Source: Streptomyces vietnamensis (GTDB taxonomy: Bacteria > Actinomycetota > Actinomycetes > Streptomycetales > Streptomycetaceae). From it: a stretch of DNA of 64,000 nt. Shown in pieces: positions 53,562 to 62,639 of the stretch; position 1 is the stretch's first letter; each line of letters begins with the position of its first letter. Location of the stretch: the NCBI RefSeq assembly GCF_000830005.1, contig NZ_CP010407.1, positions 7,204,001 to 7,268,000 on the forward strand. The letters run 5' to 3'. The translations under genes were made by a program, and so were the position numbers. Under the pieces are notes generated by a model. That model was not told the origin of the DNA. It did not search any database and saw nothing but the letters and a program-made list of their open reading frames with translations.

Positions 53562-54401
53562 GTGCCCGACGACGCCTTGTCGGATTTCACCCGTGAACGC
53601 TTCACGCACCGGGGGAGTACGCACCGGGTGCTGCGCTCCGGCACCGGCCCGGCCGTGATCGTCATGGCCGAGATCCCGGGCATCACCCCGAAGGTCGCCC
53701 GGTTCGCGCGCCGGGTCCGGGACATCGGCTGCACCGTCGTCCTGCCCGACCTGTTCGGCACCGCGGGGCGCGATCCCGACCCGAAGGCGCACGGGTGGGC
53801 GGGGGCCGCGGGCACCGGCCTGCGCGCGGCCGTCCAGGTGTGTGTCAGCCGGGAGTTCACCCTGCTCGCCGCGGGCCGGACCTCTCCGGTCGTGGACTGG
53901 CTGCGTGCCCTGGCCGCCCAGGAGCACGAACGGTGCGGCGGCCCGGGCGTCGGTGCCCTGGGGATGTGCCTGACCGGCGGTTTCGCCCTGGCCATGGCGA
54001 CGGACGAGCGCCTCCTCGCGCCCGTGCTCTGCCAGCCGTCCCTCCCGCTGGCCGTGACGGACCGCAACCGCCGCTCGATCGACATCTCACCCGAGGACCT
54101 GCGGACCGTCCGGCGGCGCTGCGCCGAAGGCCTGACCGTCCTCGGGCTGCGCTTCCGCGGCGACCGCCTCGCCCCCGGAGCGCGATTCGCCCACCTGCGC
54201 GAGCAGTTGGGGGACGCCTTCGTCGGTGTGGAGCTCGACGACGACGCGGCCAACCCCGACGGCCTGATGCCGCCCCACTCCGTCCTGACGGAGCACCTCG
54301 TCGACGAACCCGGCCAGCCCACCCGTCAGGCACTCGACCAGGTCCTCGACCTCTTCCGGCGGCGCCTCCTCGAACCGACCGGGACCCCCGCGTCCGGCTG
54401 A
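53562..54401 (+). CDS. Dienelactone hydrolase family protein
   Basis: 279 aa. Alpha/beta hydrolase with Cys nucleophile in GALGMCLTGGFAL, Glu in VMAEIPGITP near the oxyanion site, and late His near PPHSVLTEHLVDE. The family opens lactone rings in chloroaromatic and protoanemonin degradation. GGAGG lies before the GTG at 53562. It stands alone between the divergent peptide importer and a convergent LAL regulator. Confidence 0.88.
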   Translation: MPDDALSDFTRERFTHRGSTHRVLRSGTGPAVIVMAEIPGITPKVARFARRVRDIGCTVVLPDLFGTAGRDPDPKAHGWAGAAGTGLRAAVQVCVSREFTLLAAGRTSPVVDWLRALAAQEHERCGGPGVGALGMCLTGGFALAMATDERLLAPVLCQPSLPLAVTDRNRRSIDISPEDLRTVRRRCAEGLTVLGLRFRGDRLAPGARFAHLREQLGDAFVGVELDDDAANPDGLMPPHSVLTEHLVDEPGQPTRQALDQVLDLFRRRLLEPTGTPASG

Positions 54402-54466
54402 CCGCCGAGCCCGGCCCGCAGGAGGTGCGCGAAGGCAGGCGGAATCGGTGCGGAGGACAAGCCCGT

Positions 54467-54502
54467 TGCGGCGCCGCACGGGGTGTGAGTGCGGCGCCGC
54501 CC
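54467..54502. terminator. Possible terminator between convergent genes
   Basis: Two copies of the self-complementary GCGGCGCCGC (54468-54477 and 54491-54500) separated by 13 bases can pair as a 10-bp stem. They lie between the convergent dienelactone hydrolase and LAL stops. Confidence 0.5.
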
Positions 54503-54566
54503 GAGACGATCATGGCGCTAAAGCAGCTCCCGGTCTGTCCGGAACCGCATCATCACGGATACGCAA

Positions 54567-57239
54567 TCAATTCCCGGCCCCCTTGAGCGCCCGCCCGAGC
54601 CCCTGCCGCGAGCGCGCGCCGCTTTTCTGGATGGCGCGGGCCACGTGCTGCTCGACCGTCCGCGGGGACAGATGGAGGGTGGTGGCGATCTCCCGGTTGG
54701 TCATGCCGGCCGCCGCGAGTTCGGCGACCTCCGCCTCGCGGGGGGACAGCAGGTCGCCGTACCGGGGACGGCCGGGCGAGCGGGGCTCCGCGACGGGACG
54801 GAGGTGGCGCAGCTCGGAGCGGGTGCGCGCGGCGTCCCAGGTCGCGCCGAGCGCGTCGAAGGCCGTGGCGCAGTCGGCGAGCACGGCGACGGCGGAGCCG
54901 CTGTCGCCGTCATGGGCGAGGGCGCAGCGGGCGGCGCCCACGCGGGTGAGGGCTGCTTGATAGGGCCGGCGGATGGCCTGGTAGGCGGCGGCGCTCCTCT
55001 CGTAGCAGGCCTTGGCCTCGGCCGCCCTCCCCGTCCGTTCGGCGAGGACGCCGCGGGTCCATTCGAGGGCGGCGGCCGCCGACGGGGCGTCCTTGCCGTC
55101 CAGACCGCCCGCGAACTCGGCGGCCATCTCGCGGGCCGTGTCCACGGCTCCCGCGCGCACGGTCGCCTCGACCGCCCAGGGGGCCAGCTCGGCGGCCCAG
55201 GGCCAGATCCCCTTGGTGCGCAGCCGACCCCACGCGGCAGCGGCCTCGGAGGCGGCACCGTCGATGTCCTCATGGGCGAGTGCGAGCCTGATCAGGGCGC
55301 CGGAGGCCGCCGCCGAGATGGGGACCGGGCCGCTGTCCAGGTCGGCGGCCCCCGGCCCGGTGAGGTGGTCGACGGCGTCGGCCCACTCACCGCGGGTGAG
55401 GGCGAGCAGGCCGAGGACCAGCCGCGCGTCGGCGACGAGGTAGGGCATGGTGCCGGCCTCGTCGACGAAGGTGCGGGCCCGGCCGGCGAGCCCCGGCCAG
55501 TGACCGGTCGCCCAGTCCAGGACGAGGGTGCAGCCGTGCCCGGTCTGCTCGGCGTACGCGGCGCCGCTGCGGGCCGCGAGGGCCACGCCCTCGGCGAGCA
55601 GGTCACGCGACCTCTCGTAGTGGCCGAGCCACACCGACGCGTCGGCGGCGTTGCACAGTCCGCGGGCCGCGTGCTGCCGGCACCCGACGAGCTCGCTGTC
55701 CCGCGGGAGGCCGTCGATGAGCGACCAGGCGGCCGGATCGCCGGTGTTCAGCAGGACGCTCACGTGGTTGGCCGCGACGGCGGCCTGGATGACGGGGTCC
55801 CCCGACTCGGCGGCGACCTTCACGGCCCGCTCGATCCAGGCGATGTTCTCGGCGAACGGCGCGTCCGGCCCGTACGGCATGGCGAGTGCCGCCATCGCCC
55901 GGGCCAGGGGCACCGGCCGGCCGGCGAGGTCGTCCACCGCGCGGGCGAGCTCGGCCCTCCCCTCGACGACCTGGCCCATCTGGTTGCACAGCAGGAGACC
56001 GAGGTCCAGACGGATCTCACCGCGGACGGCCGGCGGAAGGCCGGCATCGGCCACGATGTGCCGCAGTACGTCGTGCGTCTGGTCGGAACGCAGGCCCACC
56101 ACGGCGCAGCGGGCGAGGAGCGTGGCGAGCCGGGGGCGGGCGTGCGGGGGGACCGGACCGGTCGCGAGCGCCGATTCCAGCAGGCGCGCGGCGCGCTGCT
56201 GCTCACCGTCCTCCTCGAACCGCTGGGCGGCGCGCTCGACGGCGACGAGCCATCCCCGCTCGTCGCCGCACGCACGGCGGTGGCCGGCGAGCCGTTCCCA
56301 GGGGACCGGCTGGCGCGTGGCCAGCAGACGCGCGGCCCTCCGGTGCAGCAGTTCCAGGACGGGGCCGGGCGTCCAGCGGCGGACGGTGTCGGCGGCGAGC
56401 GGTGAGGAGAAGCCGTACCGGCCCTCGCCCCGGGGGTCGAGCGCGGCCCGGTGCAGGGCGGTGAGCAGCGCGTCCCGGCCCGGCGCCGTGGCGAGCCCGG
56501 CCACCGCGGCGAGTTCCCCGGCGGTCGCGGGCTCGTCGAGGACGGCGGCGGCGAGCACGATCGGGCGCTGCTCCTCGGGCACGGAGAGCACGCGGCGCAG
56601 CATGAGGGCCGCGAGACGGGGTGGTGTGCCGAGCTCGGCCACCTCGGCGGGGCGCGGCTGCCCCGCGGCCGGGCCCCGGGCGGCCAGCAGGTCCAGCAGA
56701 TCGGCGACGGTCTGGGCGACACCGCCGGAGGCGTGGTGCAGGGCCTCGGCGAGGCCGGCCGGACACCGGTCCGCGCCGAGTGCGTCCACGGCCGTCCGAC
56801 GCACGGCGGCGAGGTCCAGCGGGCCGACGACGTGCCGTACCACCGTGAGACGCGCCGGGAACTCCGTGTCCGGCCCGAGGACCATCCCCGGTACGGGCAG
56901 CTCCTCCGGGCGACAGCTGAGGAGGCACACCAGGCGTGCGGGCGGGTCGGACAGCAGGGCGTGGAGAGCGGCGACGTGCTCGGCGGACGCCCGGTGCACG
57001 TCCTCGACGACGAGCAGAACCGGCCGGTCGACGGGTATGGGCTCGCCGAGCACCACGCGGCGGGCCGTGTCGGGCGCGGCCTCCCGGAGCCGTTCCACCA
57101 GGCGGCTCTTGCCGGTGCCGGCGGGGCCCTCGACCAGGATCAACAGGGGGCGGCCGGGCGCCTCGGGGGAGAGCGCCGCCATGAGCCTGCCACGGAGTGC
57201 GACCTCGGCCTCGTCGGCGGTTCCGGCGGTGTCGGACAT
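54567..57239 (-). CDS. LuxR-type (LAL) regulator
   Basis: 890 aa. AAA-type domain with Walker A VEGPAGTGKSR (near residue 35) and Walker B VLLVVEDVHRA, a helical middle, and a LuxR helix-turn-helix (LSPREAEVAELAAAGMTNRE, LSPRTVEQHVARAIQKSGA). It is the third LAL in the window. It is divergent from an RsbW-like gene with a 176-base gap and could control it. Alternative starts downstream are unlikely since the P-loop is near the N-terminus. Confidence 0.92.
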   Translation of the reverse strand: MSDTAGTADEAEVALRGRLMAALSPEAPGRPLLILVEGPAGTGKSRLVERLREAAPDTARRVVLGEPIPVDRPVLLVVEDVHRASAEHVAALHALLSDPPARLVCLLSCRPEELPVPGMVLGPDTEFPARLTVVRHVVGPLDLAAVRRTAVDALGADRCPAGLAEALHHASGGVAQTVADLLDLLAARGPAAGQPRPAEVAELGTPPRLAALMLRRVLSVPEEQRPIVLAAAVLDEPATAGELAAVAGLATAPGRDALLTALHRAALDPRGEGRYGFSSPLAADTVRRWTPGPVLELLHRRAARLLATRQPVPWERLAGHRRACGDERGWLVAVERAAQRFEEDGEQQRAARLLESALATGPVPPHARPRLATLLARCAVVGLRSDQTHDVLRHIVADAGLPPAVRGEIRLDLGLLLCNQMGQVVEGRAELARAVDDLAGRPVPLARAMAALAMPYGPDAPFAENIAWIERAVKVAAESGDPVIQAAVAANHVSVLLNTGDPAAWSLIDGLPRDSELVGCRQHAARGLCNAADASVWLGHYERSRDLLAEGVALAARSGAAYAEQTGHGCTLVLDWATGHWPGLAGRARTFVDEAGTMPYLVADARLVLGLLALTRGEWADAVDHLTGPGAADLDSGPVPISAAASGALIRLALAHEDIDGAASEAAAAWGRLRTKGIWPWAAELAPWAVEATVRAGAVDTAREMAAEFAGGLDGKDAPSAAAALEWTRGVLAERTGRAAEAKACYERSAAAYQAIRRPYQAALTRVGAARCALAHDGDSGSAVAVLADCATAFDALGATWDAARTRSELRHLRPVAEPRSPGRPRYGDLLSPREAEVAELAAAGMTNREIATTLHLSPRTVEQHVARAIQKSGARSRQGLGRALKGAGN

Positions 57240-57415
57240 GACGCGTCACCCTGTCTTCAGGACCTTCGCCCAATTGTTTGGGTATCCGTACTCAGTCTGC
57301 CCTGATTGCCGCGTGCCCCGGTCCGCGGGCAGCGTGGACGCGGTAAGGCCCCTCGGCCGTCGGGTGCGACGGGGCCCGCTTCCGATGAGATCGGCCGCGC
57401 AGGCAGGAGTCCGGC

Positions 57416-57901
57416 GTGAGAGGCATGACCCGTTCGAGCCCCGTCAGGGCGCCCCGGGGCACCGTCGAGGCGCCGCGGCGCGAACTCGCGCCGACGGCGC
57501 CTTCCGGTACCGGGCGGCTGCTGGCCGTGAGTGTGGTGGCGGCGACGCCCTGTTCGGTGCCGCTCCTGCGCCGGCTGGCGCGATCGGTGGCCCGCCATCG
57601 GCGGCTGTCCGAGGCGGCGGAGGAAGCGCTCACCGTGATCGTCACCGAGCTGGCCACCAACGTGGTCCTGCACAGCGGCAGTCCCGACCTCGCGGTGATG
57701 TTCGAGGCGGACGACGCCTTCGTGACCGTCGCGGTGCGTGACGGGGGCCGCTGGCAGCCGCGTACGGAACCGCGGTGCGAGGACGCGGACATGGACGCCT
57801 CGTTCGGCCGGGGCCTCGCTCTGGTCGAGGCGTATTCCTCGACCACGTCGGTGCTCGGCTCCGCCGAGGGAACGCTGGTGCGGGCCACTGTCGCCCTCTG
57901 A
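57416..57901 (+). CDS. RsbW-like serine kinase / ATP-binding protein
   Basis: 161 aa. HATPase_c_2 domain with N-box VTELATNVVLHS, G1 box VRDGGR and G2 segment GRGLALVEAYS. Such small proteins in Streptomyces act as anti-sigma factors or phosphorylate anti-anti-sigma proteins. The GTG at 57416 has AGGAG six bases upstream; an ATG at 57425 is possible. The partner sigma factor is not nearby. Confidence 0.88.
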   Translation: MRGMTRSSPVRAPRGTVEAPRRELAPTAPSGTGRLLAVSVVAATPCSVPLLRRLARSVARHRRLSEAAEEALTVIVTELATNVVLHSGSPDLAVMFEADDAFVTVAVRDGGRWQPRTEPRCEDADMDASFGRGLALVEAYSSTTSVLGSAEGTLVRATVAL

Positions 57902-57927
57902 ACCCCCGGGACCGGGGGCGGGCCGGG

Positions 57928-58030
57928 CGCGAGCGCGGGCCGGGCGTGGGGCGTGGGGCGGGCGTGGGGCGTGGGGCGCGGGGCGCGAGGCCGGAGGTGG
58001 GGCGCGGGCCGGACGCGGGCGCCGGGCCGG
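57928..58030 (+). repeat. G-rich tandem repeat between convergent genes
   Basis: Irregular repeats of GGGCGTGGGGC (7-13 bp units) fill the gap between the RsbW-like and sortase stops. Many closely spaced G-runs on the plus strand could form quadruplexes. No gene seen. Confidence 0.7.
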
Positions 58031-58037
58031 CGCCGGG

Positions 58038-58760
58038 TCAGCGGGTGGGCTCCAGGTGGGCGAAGACGACGAGGTTCTCGGTGTAGTCCTTCGCCTTGCG
58101 GTCGTAGGGGCCCGCGCAGGTGATGAGCCGGACGAGTGCGTCGGGGGTGTCCTCGTAGACGCGCCGATCCGGGAAGTCGTCCTTGTCGAACTGCTCCACG
58201 GAATCGATGAGGAAGGTGGCGGTGGTCCCGTCGGCGCGACTCACCTCGAAGGTGTCTCCGGCCTTGAGCTCGTCGAGCCGGGCGAAGACGGCGGGGGCGG
58301 TGGCCGTGTCCAGGTGGCCCGCGATGATCGAGGTCCCCACTTCACCGGGGGAGATGCCGGACGCCTGCCAGCCCACCAGGTTCGTGTCGTCGGCCGGCGG
58401 CGGTTCGAGCGCACCGGAGGGGCCGATCTTCAGGTCGGTGAAGGGCGCGTCCACTCCGATCCGGGGAATCCTCAGACGGGTGGGGGCCGACCTCGGCATC
58501 GACGGACCGGCCGCCGGGACGGCGCTCGGCGGGGCATGGCGCGCCGAGCCGGGGAGGGAGGACGGGACGGGGGTCGAAGCGCGACCGGACTCGGCGGCGG
58601 CCGCGGGTCGGGCCGGCGCCTCCGTGTCCTGGTCGGACATGCCCGGCCGGAGGACGAGGAGAAGCACGGCAAGAACCAGCGTCCAGAACACGGCGGGGAC
58701 CACCCACCGAGGGATACGCCGGGGCGCTCCCGCGTCAGCGGGATCCGGTCGGGTCGTCAC
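58038..58760 (-). CDS. Sortase (class E/F type)
   Basis: 240 aa. One N-terminal membrane helix (about 18-38), a Pro/Ala/Ser-rich linker to residue 92, and a sortase barrel with His149 (IIAGHLDT) and Cys215 (RLITCAG). Sortases cut a C-terminal sorting signal and join the protein to the cell wall or another protein. I cannot place the catalytic Arg with certainty; KAKDYTEN stands where an Arg is often seen. It follows the repeat-bearing surface protein by 108 bases on the same strand, so that protein is its likely substrate. Confidence 0.9.
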   Translation of the reverse strand: MTTRPDPADAGAPRRIPRWVVPAVFWTLVLAVLLLVLRPGMSDQDTEAPARPAAAAESGRASTPVPSSLPGSARHAPPSAVPAAGPSMPRSAPTRLRIPRIGVDAPFTDLKIGPSGALEPPPADDTNLVGWQASGISPGEVGTSIIAGHLDTATAPAVFARLDELKAGDTFEVSRADGTTATFLIDSVEQFDKDDFPDRRVYEDTPDALVRLITCAGPYDRKAKDYTENLVVFAHLEPTR

Positions 58761-58868
58761 CAGGGGCTCCTTCGGACTGGGGCGGAAGATCCGGGATCGG
58801 GGTACGGAGGCGTGGGGGCCGGACGCGGGGGCCGCCGTCCAGGAGGCGACCCCCGCGTCCGTGCTTCC

Positions 58869-59537
58869 TCACGCAGCCGCGCCGGCGGCCTTCCTGCGGC
58901 GGTGGAGGACGAACGCGGCGAGACCGCCCACGACCAGGGCCGCGCCGGTCACGTTCGTGGTGCTGCTCGCGAGGCCGCCTCCGCCCGTGTGCATGCCGCC
59001 CTTCGGCTTCTCCGACTTGTAGCCGCTCTCGTCCTCCGACTTGTCCTTCGTCCAGTCCTTCTGCTTGTCCTTCTCCGCGTCCTTGTCCTTGTCCTTGGTC
59101 CAGTCGTCGGAGTTCACGAGGGACAGGGCGCCGGAGCCGGTGTGCATGCCGCCCTTCGGCTTCTCGTGGTCACCCTTCTCGTACTGGCCGCCCTTGTCGT
59201 GCTCCTTCTCGGTCTTGTCGCCCTTGTCCCCCTTGTCGCCCTTGTCGTGCTCCTTGGACCAGTCGTCGCCGCTGACGAGGGACAGGGCGCCGGAGCCGGT
59301 GTGCATGCCGCCCTTCGGCTTCTCGTGGTCACCCTTCTCGTGGTCACCCTTGTCGTGGTCGCTCCCCTTGTCGTGGTCGCTCTCCTGGCTGTGGGAAGAG
59401 CTGTCGCTGTGGGAGGAGCTGTCGCTGTGGGAGGAGCCGTCCCAGTCACCTGCGGTGATCGCGTAGGCGCCGGGTGCGGCGAGCGCCAGGGTGCCGGCGG
59501 TGGCGGCCGCGGCGAAGAGAATGCGGGCAGAGCGCAT
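58869..59537 (-). CDS. Repeat-bearing surface protein, likely sortase substrate
   Basis: 222 aa. Signal peptide 1-26 (ending ALAAPGAYA), then a highly charged Asp/Lys/His/Ser region, a C-terminal hydrophobic helix (197-211) and the basic tail HRRRKAAGAAA. The motif KPKGGMHTG-(S/G)-G-(A/G)-L occurs three times, near residues 73, 126 and 178; the first two are embedded in a repeat (KGDHEKPKGG..ALSLV..DDW), the third sits directly before the hydrophobic helix where a sorting signal belongs. I see no LPxTG or LAxTG; MHTG may be the signal. GGAAG precedes the ATG at 59537. It belongs with the sortase downstream. Confidence 0.85.
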   Translation of the reverse strand: MRSARILFAAAATAGTLALAAPGAYAITAGDWDGSSHSDSSSHSDSSSHSQESDHDKGSDHDKGDHEKGDHEKPKGGMHTGSGALSLVSGDDWSKEHDKGDKGDKGDKTEKEHDKGGQYEKGDHEKPKGGMHTGSGALSLVNSDDWTKDKDKDAEKDKQKDWTKDKSEDESGYKSEKPKGGMHTGGGGLASSTTNVTGAALVVGGLAAFVLHRRRKAAGAAA

Positions 59538-59779
59538 CGCTGAACTTCCTTCCGTACGCCGCGTCAGCTGACCCTCTGTCGGCTCTCGATACGCGGCGAC
59601 ATGGCTCACCGTCAGCTGCCGTCGGGCCGCCTGCCACTTGGGATGGTGCATACGGACTCGGCGCGAACGGGCCCGGCAGCGCTCCTCGGCCCGCTCACTC
59701 GTGGTTTGTCGCCGCAGATCGATCGCTCGATGTATCACTCCTGAGGGTGACCGCGCCGTGCCCGTGGGGTGAGTACGGG

Positions 59780-61204
59780 TCAGCCGACGGGGGCCGTCGT
59801 ACGGTCGTCGTCCTCGGCGGTGGCCGGGTGGATGGTCTCGGCCGGCGGGTCGGCGGTGCGCCGCACCCACAGCCAGTACACGGCCCCGGTGACGACCAGG
59901 CCGACGATCCACGAGATGTCGGCGCCGTCGAGCTTCTTGGTGATCGCGCCGGTGTACAGCTTGGTGGCCAGGAACGGGATCTGTACGGCGATGCCCACGA
60001 CGTAGCAGCTCAGCGCGGTGACGTTCCAGCGCCCGTAGCGGCCGGCGGGGTCGTACAGGGCGGGGATGTCGACGCGTTCCCGGGAGACCAGGTAGTAGTC
60101 GACCAGGTTGATCGCGCTCCACGGGGTGAACACCATCAGGATCAGGAGCACGAAGTTCTTGAAGTTGTTCAGGAAGTCGGCGCTGGCGGCGAGCGCGATG
60201 CCGATCGACACCGCGGTGAAGCCGACGATGTAGGCGGCGCGGGCGGCGGCCGAGATCCGCGAGCGGCCGTCGAAGGCGGTGACGGTGGTGAGGATCGACA
60301 TGAAACCGCCGTACGCGTTGAGGCAGTTGACGGTCAGCTTGCCGACGACGATCACCAGGTAGATCAGGAAGGCGAGGGCCGCGGGTCCGGCCAGGTCGCC
60401 GAGGAAGCCCACCTGGTCGGTGAGGAAGGCCTTGCCCGCGACGGCCGCGGTGAGCGCGCCGAGCGTCATGGCCCACTGGGAGCCGATGACGGAACCGGCG
60501 AACGTCGACCAGAACGTCGCACGCGTGCTGGTGTCGCGCGGCAGGTAGCGCGAGTAGTCGGCGACGTACGGGCCGAAGGTCAGCTGCCATCCGGCGCCGA
60601 GTCCGACGGCGAGCAGGAAGGTCGCCGTCTCGAAGCCCTTGTCCCCGACGTGCGCGCCGACGTCGTACTGGGTGAACACCCGTACGAGGAGATAGCCCAG
60701 GCCGAGCACGCCGACGACGGTGGCGACGCGGCCGGCGGCGTGGATGAGCCGGTAGCCGGTGACGGCGACCACGGCGGTCAGCACGCCGAAGACGAGGATG
60801 CCGACCTGCGTGTTGTCGATGTGCAGCAGCTCGGCCAGCGCCTGGCCGGCCAGCACGCTGCCGGTCGCGGCGAAGCCGAGGTACATGAGGATCACAAGCA
60901 GCAGCGGCAGGACGGCGCCGTGGACGCCGAACTGCGCGCGGCTGGAGATCATCTGCGGTACGCCGAGCCGCGGGCCCTGCGCCGAGTGCAGCGCCATCAC
61001 GATGCCGCCGAGCACGTTGCCGATGAGCAGCGCGGGTATCGCCCACAGCGCGTCGGCGCCGAAGACGACGGACAGTGCGCCGTCGACGATCGCGGTGATC
61101 TGCATGTTCGCGCCGAACCACAGCGTGAACTGACTGCGCGGCGTGCCGTGCCGTTCCGCGTCGGGAACGACCTCGATGGTGCGCCTCTCCAGTTGGACCG
61201 GCAT
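59780..61204 (-). CDS. NCS1-family purine/cytosine permease
   Basis: 474 aa with twelve membrane helices. Family features are FTLWFGANMQITAIVDGAL at the start, GVPQMISSRAQFG, and FGPYVADYSRYLPRDTS. It imports nucleobases, allantoin or hydantoins with cations. GGGAGGGG lies eight bases before the ATG at 61204. Alone in its unit; 158 bases separate it from the MFS gene upstream. Substrate cannot be told. Confidence 0.9.
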   Translation of the reverse strand: MPVQLERRTIEVVPDAERHGTPRSQFTLWFGANMQITAIVDGALSVVFGADALWAIPALLIGNVLGGIVMALHSAQGPRLGVPQMISSRAQFGVHGAVLPLLLVILMYLGFAATGSVLAGQALAELLHIDNTQVGILVFGVLTAVVAVTGYRLIHAAGRVATVVGVLGLGYLLVRVFTQYDVGAHVGDKGFETATFLLAVGLGAGWQLTFGPYVADYSRYLPRDTSTRATFWSTFAGSVIGSQWAMTLGALTAAVAGKAFLTDQVGFLGDLAGPAALAFLIYLVIVVGKLTVNCLNAYGGFMSILTTVTAFDGRSRISAAARAAYIVGFTAVSIGIALAASADFLNNFKNFVLLILMVFTPWSAINLVDYYLVSRERVDIPALYDPAGRYGRWNVTALSCYVVGIAVQIPFLATKLYTGAITKKLDGADISWIVGLVVTGAVYWLWVRRTADPPAETIHPATAEDDDRTTAPVG

Positions 61205-61362
61205 GTTGCGACCCCTCCCTGCGGCGATTCCTGTGTGTCCGGACGTACCGCAGTCGTCGAGTCGCACTGCGGTGCGCCGAATCTCGCATAGAGGTCAACA
61301 GTGAGCAAGGCTCTGAATGCACAATTTCAGGGAGTGGGACGGGGCCCGCGTGCGGGGCGGTG

Positions 61363-62625
61363 TCAGGCCACGCCTCGGATGCGGTGGACGAGGAGGCCGC
61401 CGGCCAGGATGACCAGGGCCGCCGTGGCGTACAGGCCGGTGTAGCCGCCGAGGTGGGCGATGACCGGCGAGGCGAGGGCGGGCGCGAGGACCTGGGGGCC
61501 GGAGTTGGCGATGTTGATGACGCCCAGGTCCTTGGCGCGGTCGGCGGCCTCGGGCAGGACCTGGGTGACCAGGGCCTGGTCGACGGCGAGGTAGACGCCG
61601 TACCCCGCGCCGAGGACGGCCGCGGCGGCGAGGGCGGACGGCCAGGTGTGGAGCAGGGCGAGCAGCAGCGCGGCGGCGGCCATGACCAGCGAACACAGGA
61701 CGACGAAGCCCTTGCGGCGTCCGGCGCGGTCGGACAGCACGCCCACGGGGACGGCCGTGAGCGCGGCGCAGAGGGTATAGACCACCGTCAGGATCAGCAC
61801 GCCGGTGCCGGGGTCGCCGTAGTGGACGGCGTCGGCGAGGAAGTAGAACAGGTAGAGGGTGCCGAGGGCGTTGCCGAGGTTGATCAGGAACCGGGTGAGC
61901 CACGCCCAGCCGAAGTCCGGGTGCCGCCGGGGGCTCACCCAGAACGAGCGGGCGAAGGCGCGGGCCTCGAAGGCGGGGCGCAGCTCCCGGGGCAGGGCCG
62001 GTTCGGTCTGGCGCAGGACGAAGGGCAGGGCGAGTGCGACGGTGAGGACGGCGAGCGTGACGTAGCCGGACCGGACGCCGGTGACCAGGAGGGTGGTGAT
62101 CAGCGCGCCGAGGACCAGGCCGATGGACTGCATGAGGCCGGTCCAGCCGGAGACCACCGCGCGCTGGGTGAGCGGCACGCGGTCGGCGATCGGGGTGGTG
62201 ACACCGGCCAGCATCGCGTTGAGGCCCGCCTGCGCGAGGCACCAGCCGACGGCGACCCCCGCCACGGTGTGCTGGGAGGCGGTGATCGCGAGGCCCGCCG
62301 CCCCGGCGAGCGCGCCGCCGAGGATCCAGGGCCGGCGGCGGCCGAACCGGCTCGTCGTCCGGTCCGACCACGCGCCGGCGATCGGGTTGGCGAGCACCGC
62401 GACGAGCGCGCCGAGGCCGGTGACGAGCGACAGCGCGGTGTTCTTGTCGTGCGGGTCGATCTGCTCCAGCTGGAGCGGCAGCAGGATCTGAATGGGCGTC
62501 ATGAACGCCATGAAGACGGCGAGGGTGGAGAGCGAGAGGCTCGCCGTCCACCCGGCCTTGACCGGGACGGTGGGCTCGGCGAAGACGGCGACGTCCTCGG
62601 CGGCTTCTTCCGGAGCGTGGGCCAC
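61363..62625 (-). CDS. MFS transporter, probably for sugars
   Basis: 420 aa with about twelve helices. The cytoplasmic loop motifs are PIAGAWSDRTTSRFGRRRPW (2-3 loop, sugar-type) and GVLSDRAGRRKG in the second half. It starts about 15 bases after the beta-glucosidase stop, most likely at the GTG at 62625, so it is co-transcribed and probably imports the glucoside or exports glucose. Confidence 0.87.
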   Translation of the reverse strand: MAHAPEEAAEDVAVFAEPTVPVKAGWTASLSLSTLAVFMAFMTPIQILLPLQLEQIDPHDKNTALSLVTGLGALVAVLANPIAGAWSDRTTSRFGRRRPWILGGALAGAAGLAITASQHTVAGVAVGWCLAQAGLNAMLAGVTTPIADRVPLTQRAVVSGWTGLMQSIGLVLGALITTLLVTGVRSGYVTLAVLTVALALPFVLRQTEPALPRELRPAFEARAFARSFWVSPRRHPDFGWAWLTRFLINLGNALGTLYLFYFLADAVHYGDPGTGVLILTVVYTLCAALTAVPVGVLSDRAGRRKGFVVLCSLVMAAAALLLALLHTWPSALAAAAVLGAGYGVYLAVDQALVTQVLPEAADRAKDLGVINIANSGPQVLAPALASPVIAHLGGYTGLYATAALVILAGGLLVHRIRGVA

Positions 62626-62639
62626 GGTGGCTTCGTCGC

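Noticed and set aside
58869..61322. Very long minus-strand frame of over 800 codons
   Set aside because: Only the last 222 codons (surface protein) look coding; the rest runs through the NCS1 gene in a wrong frame.
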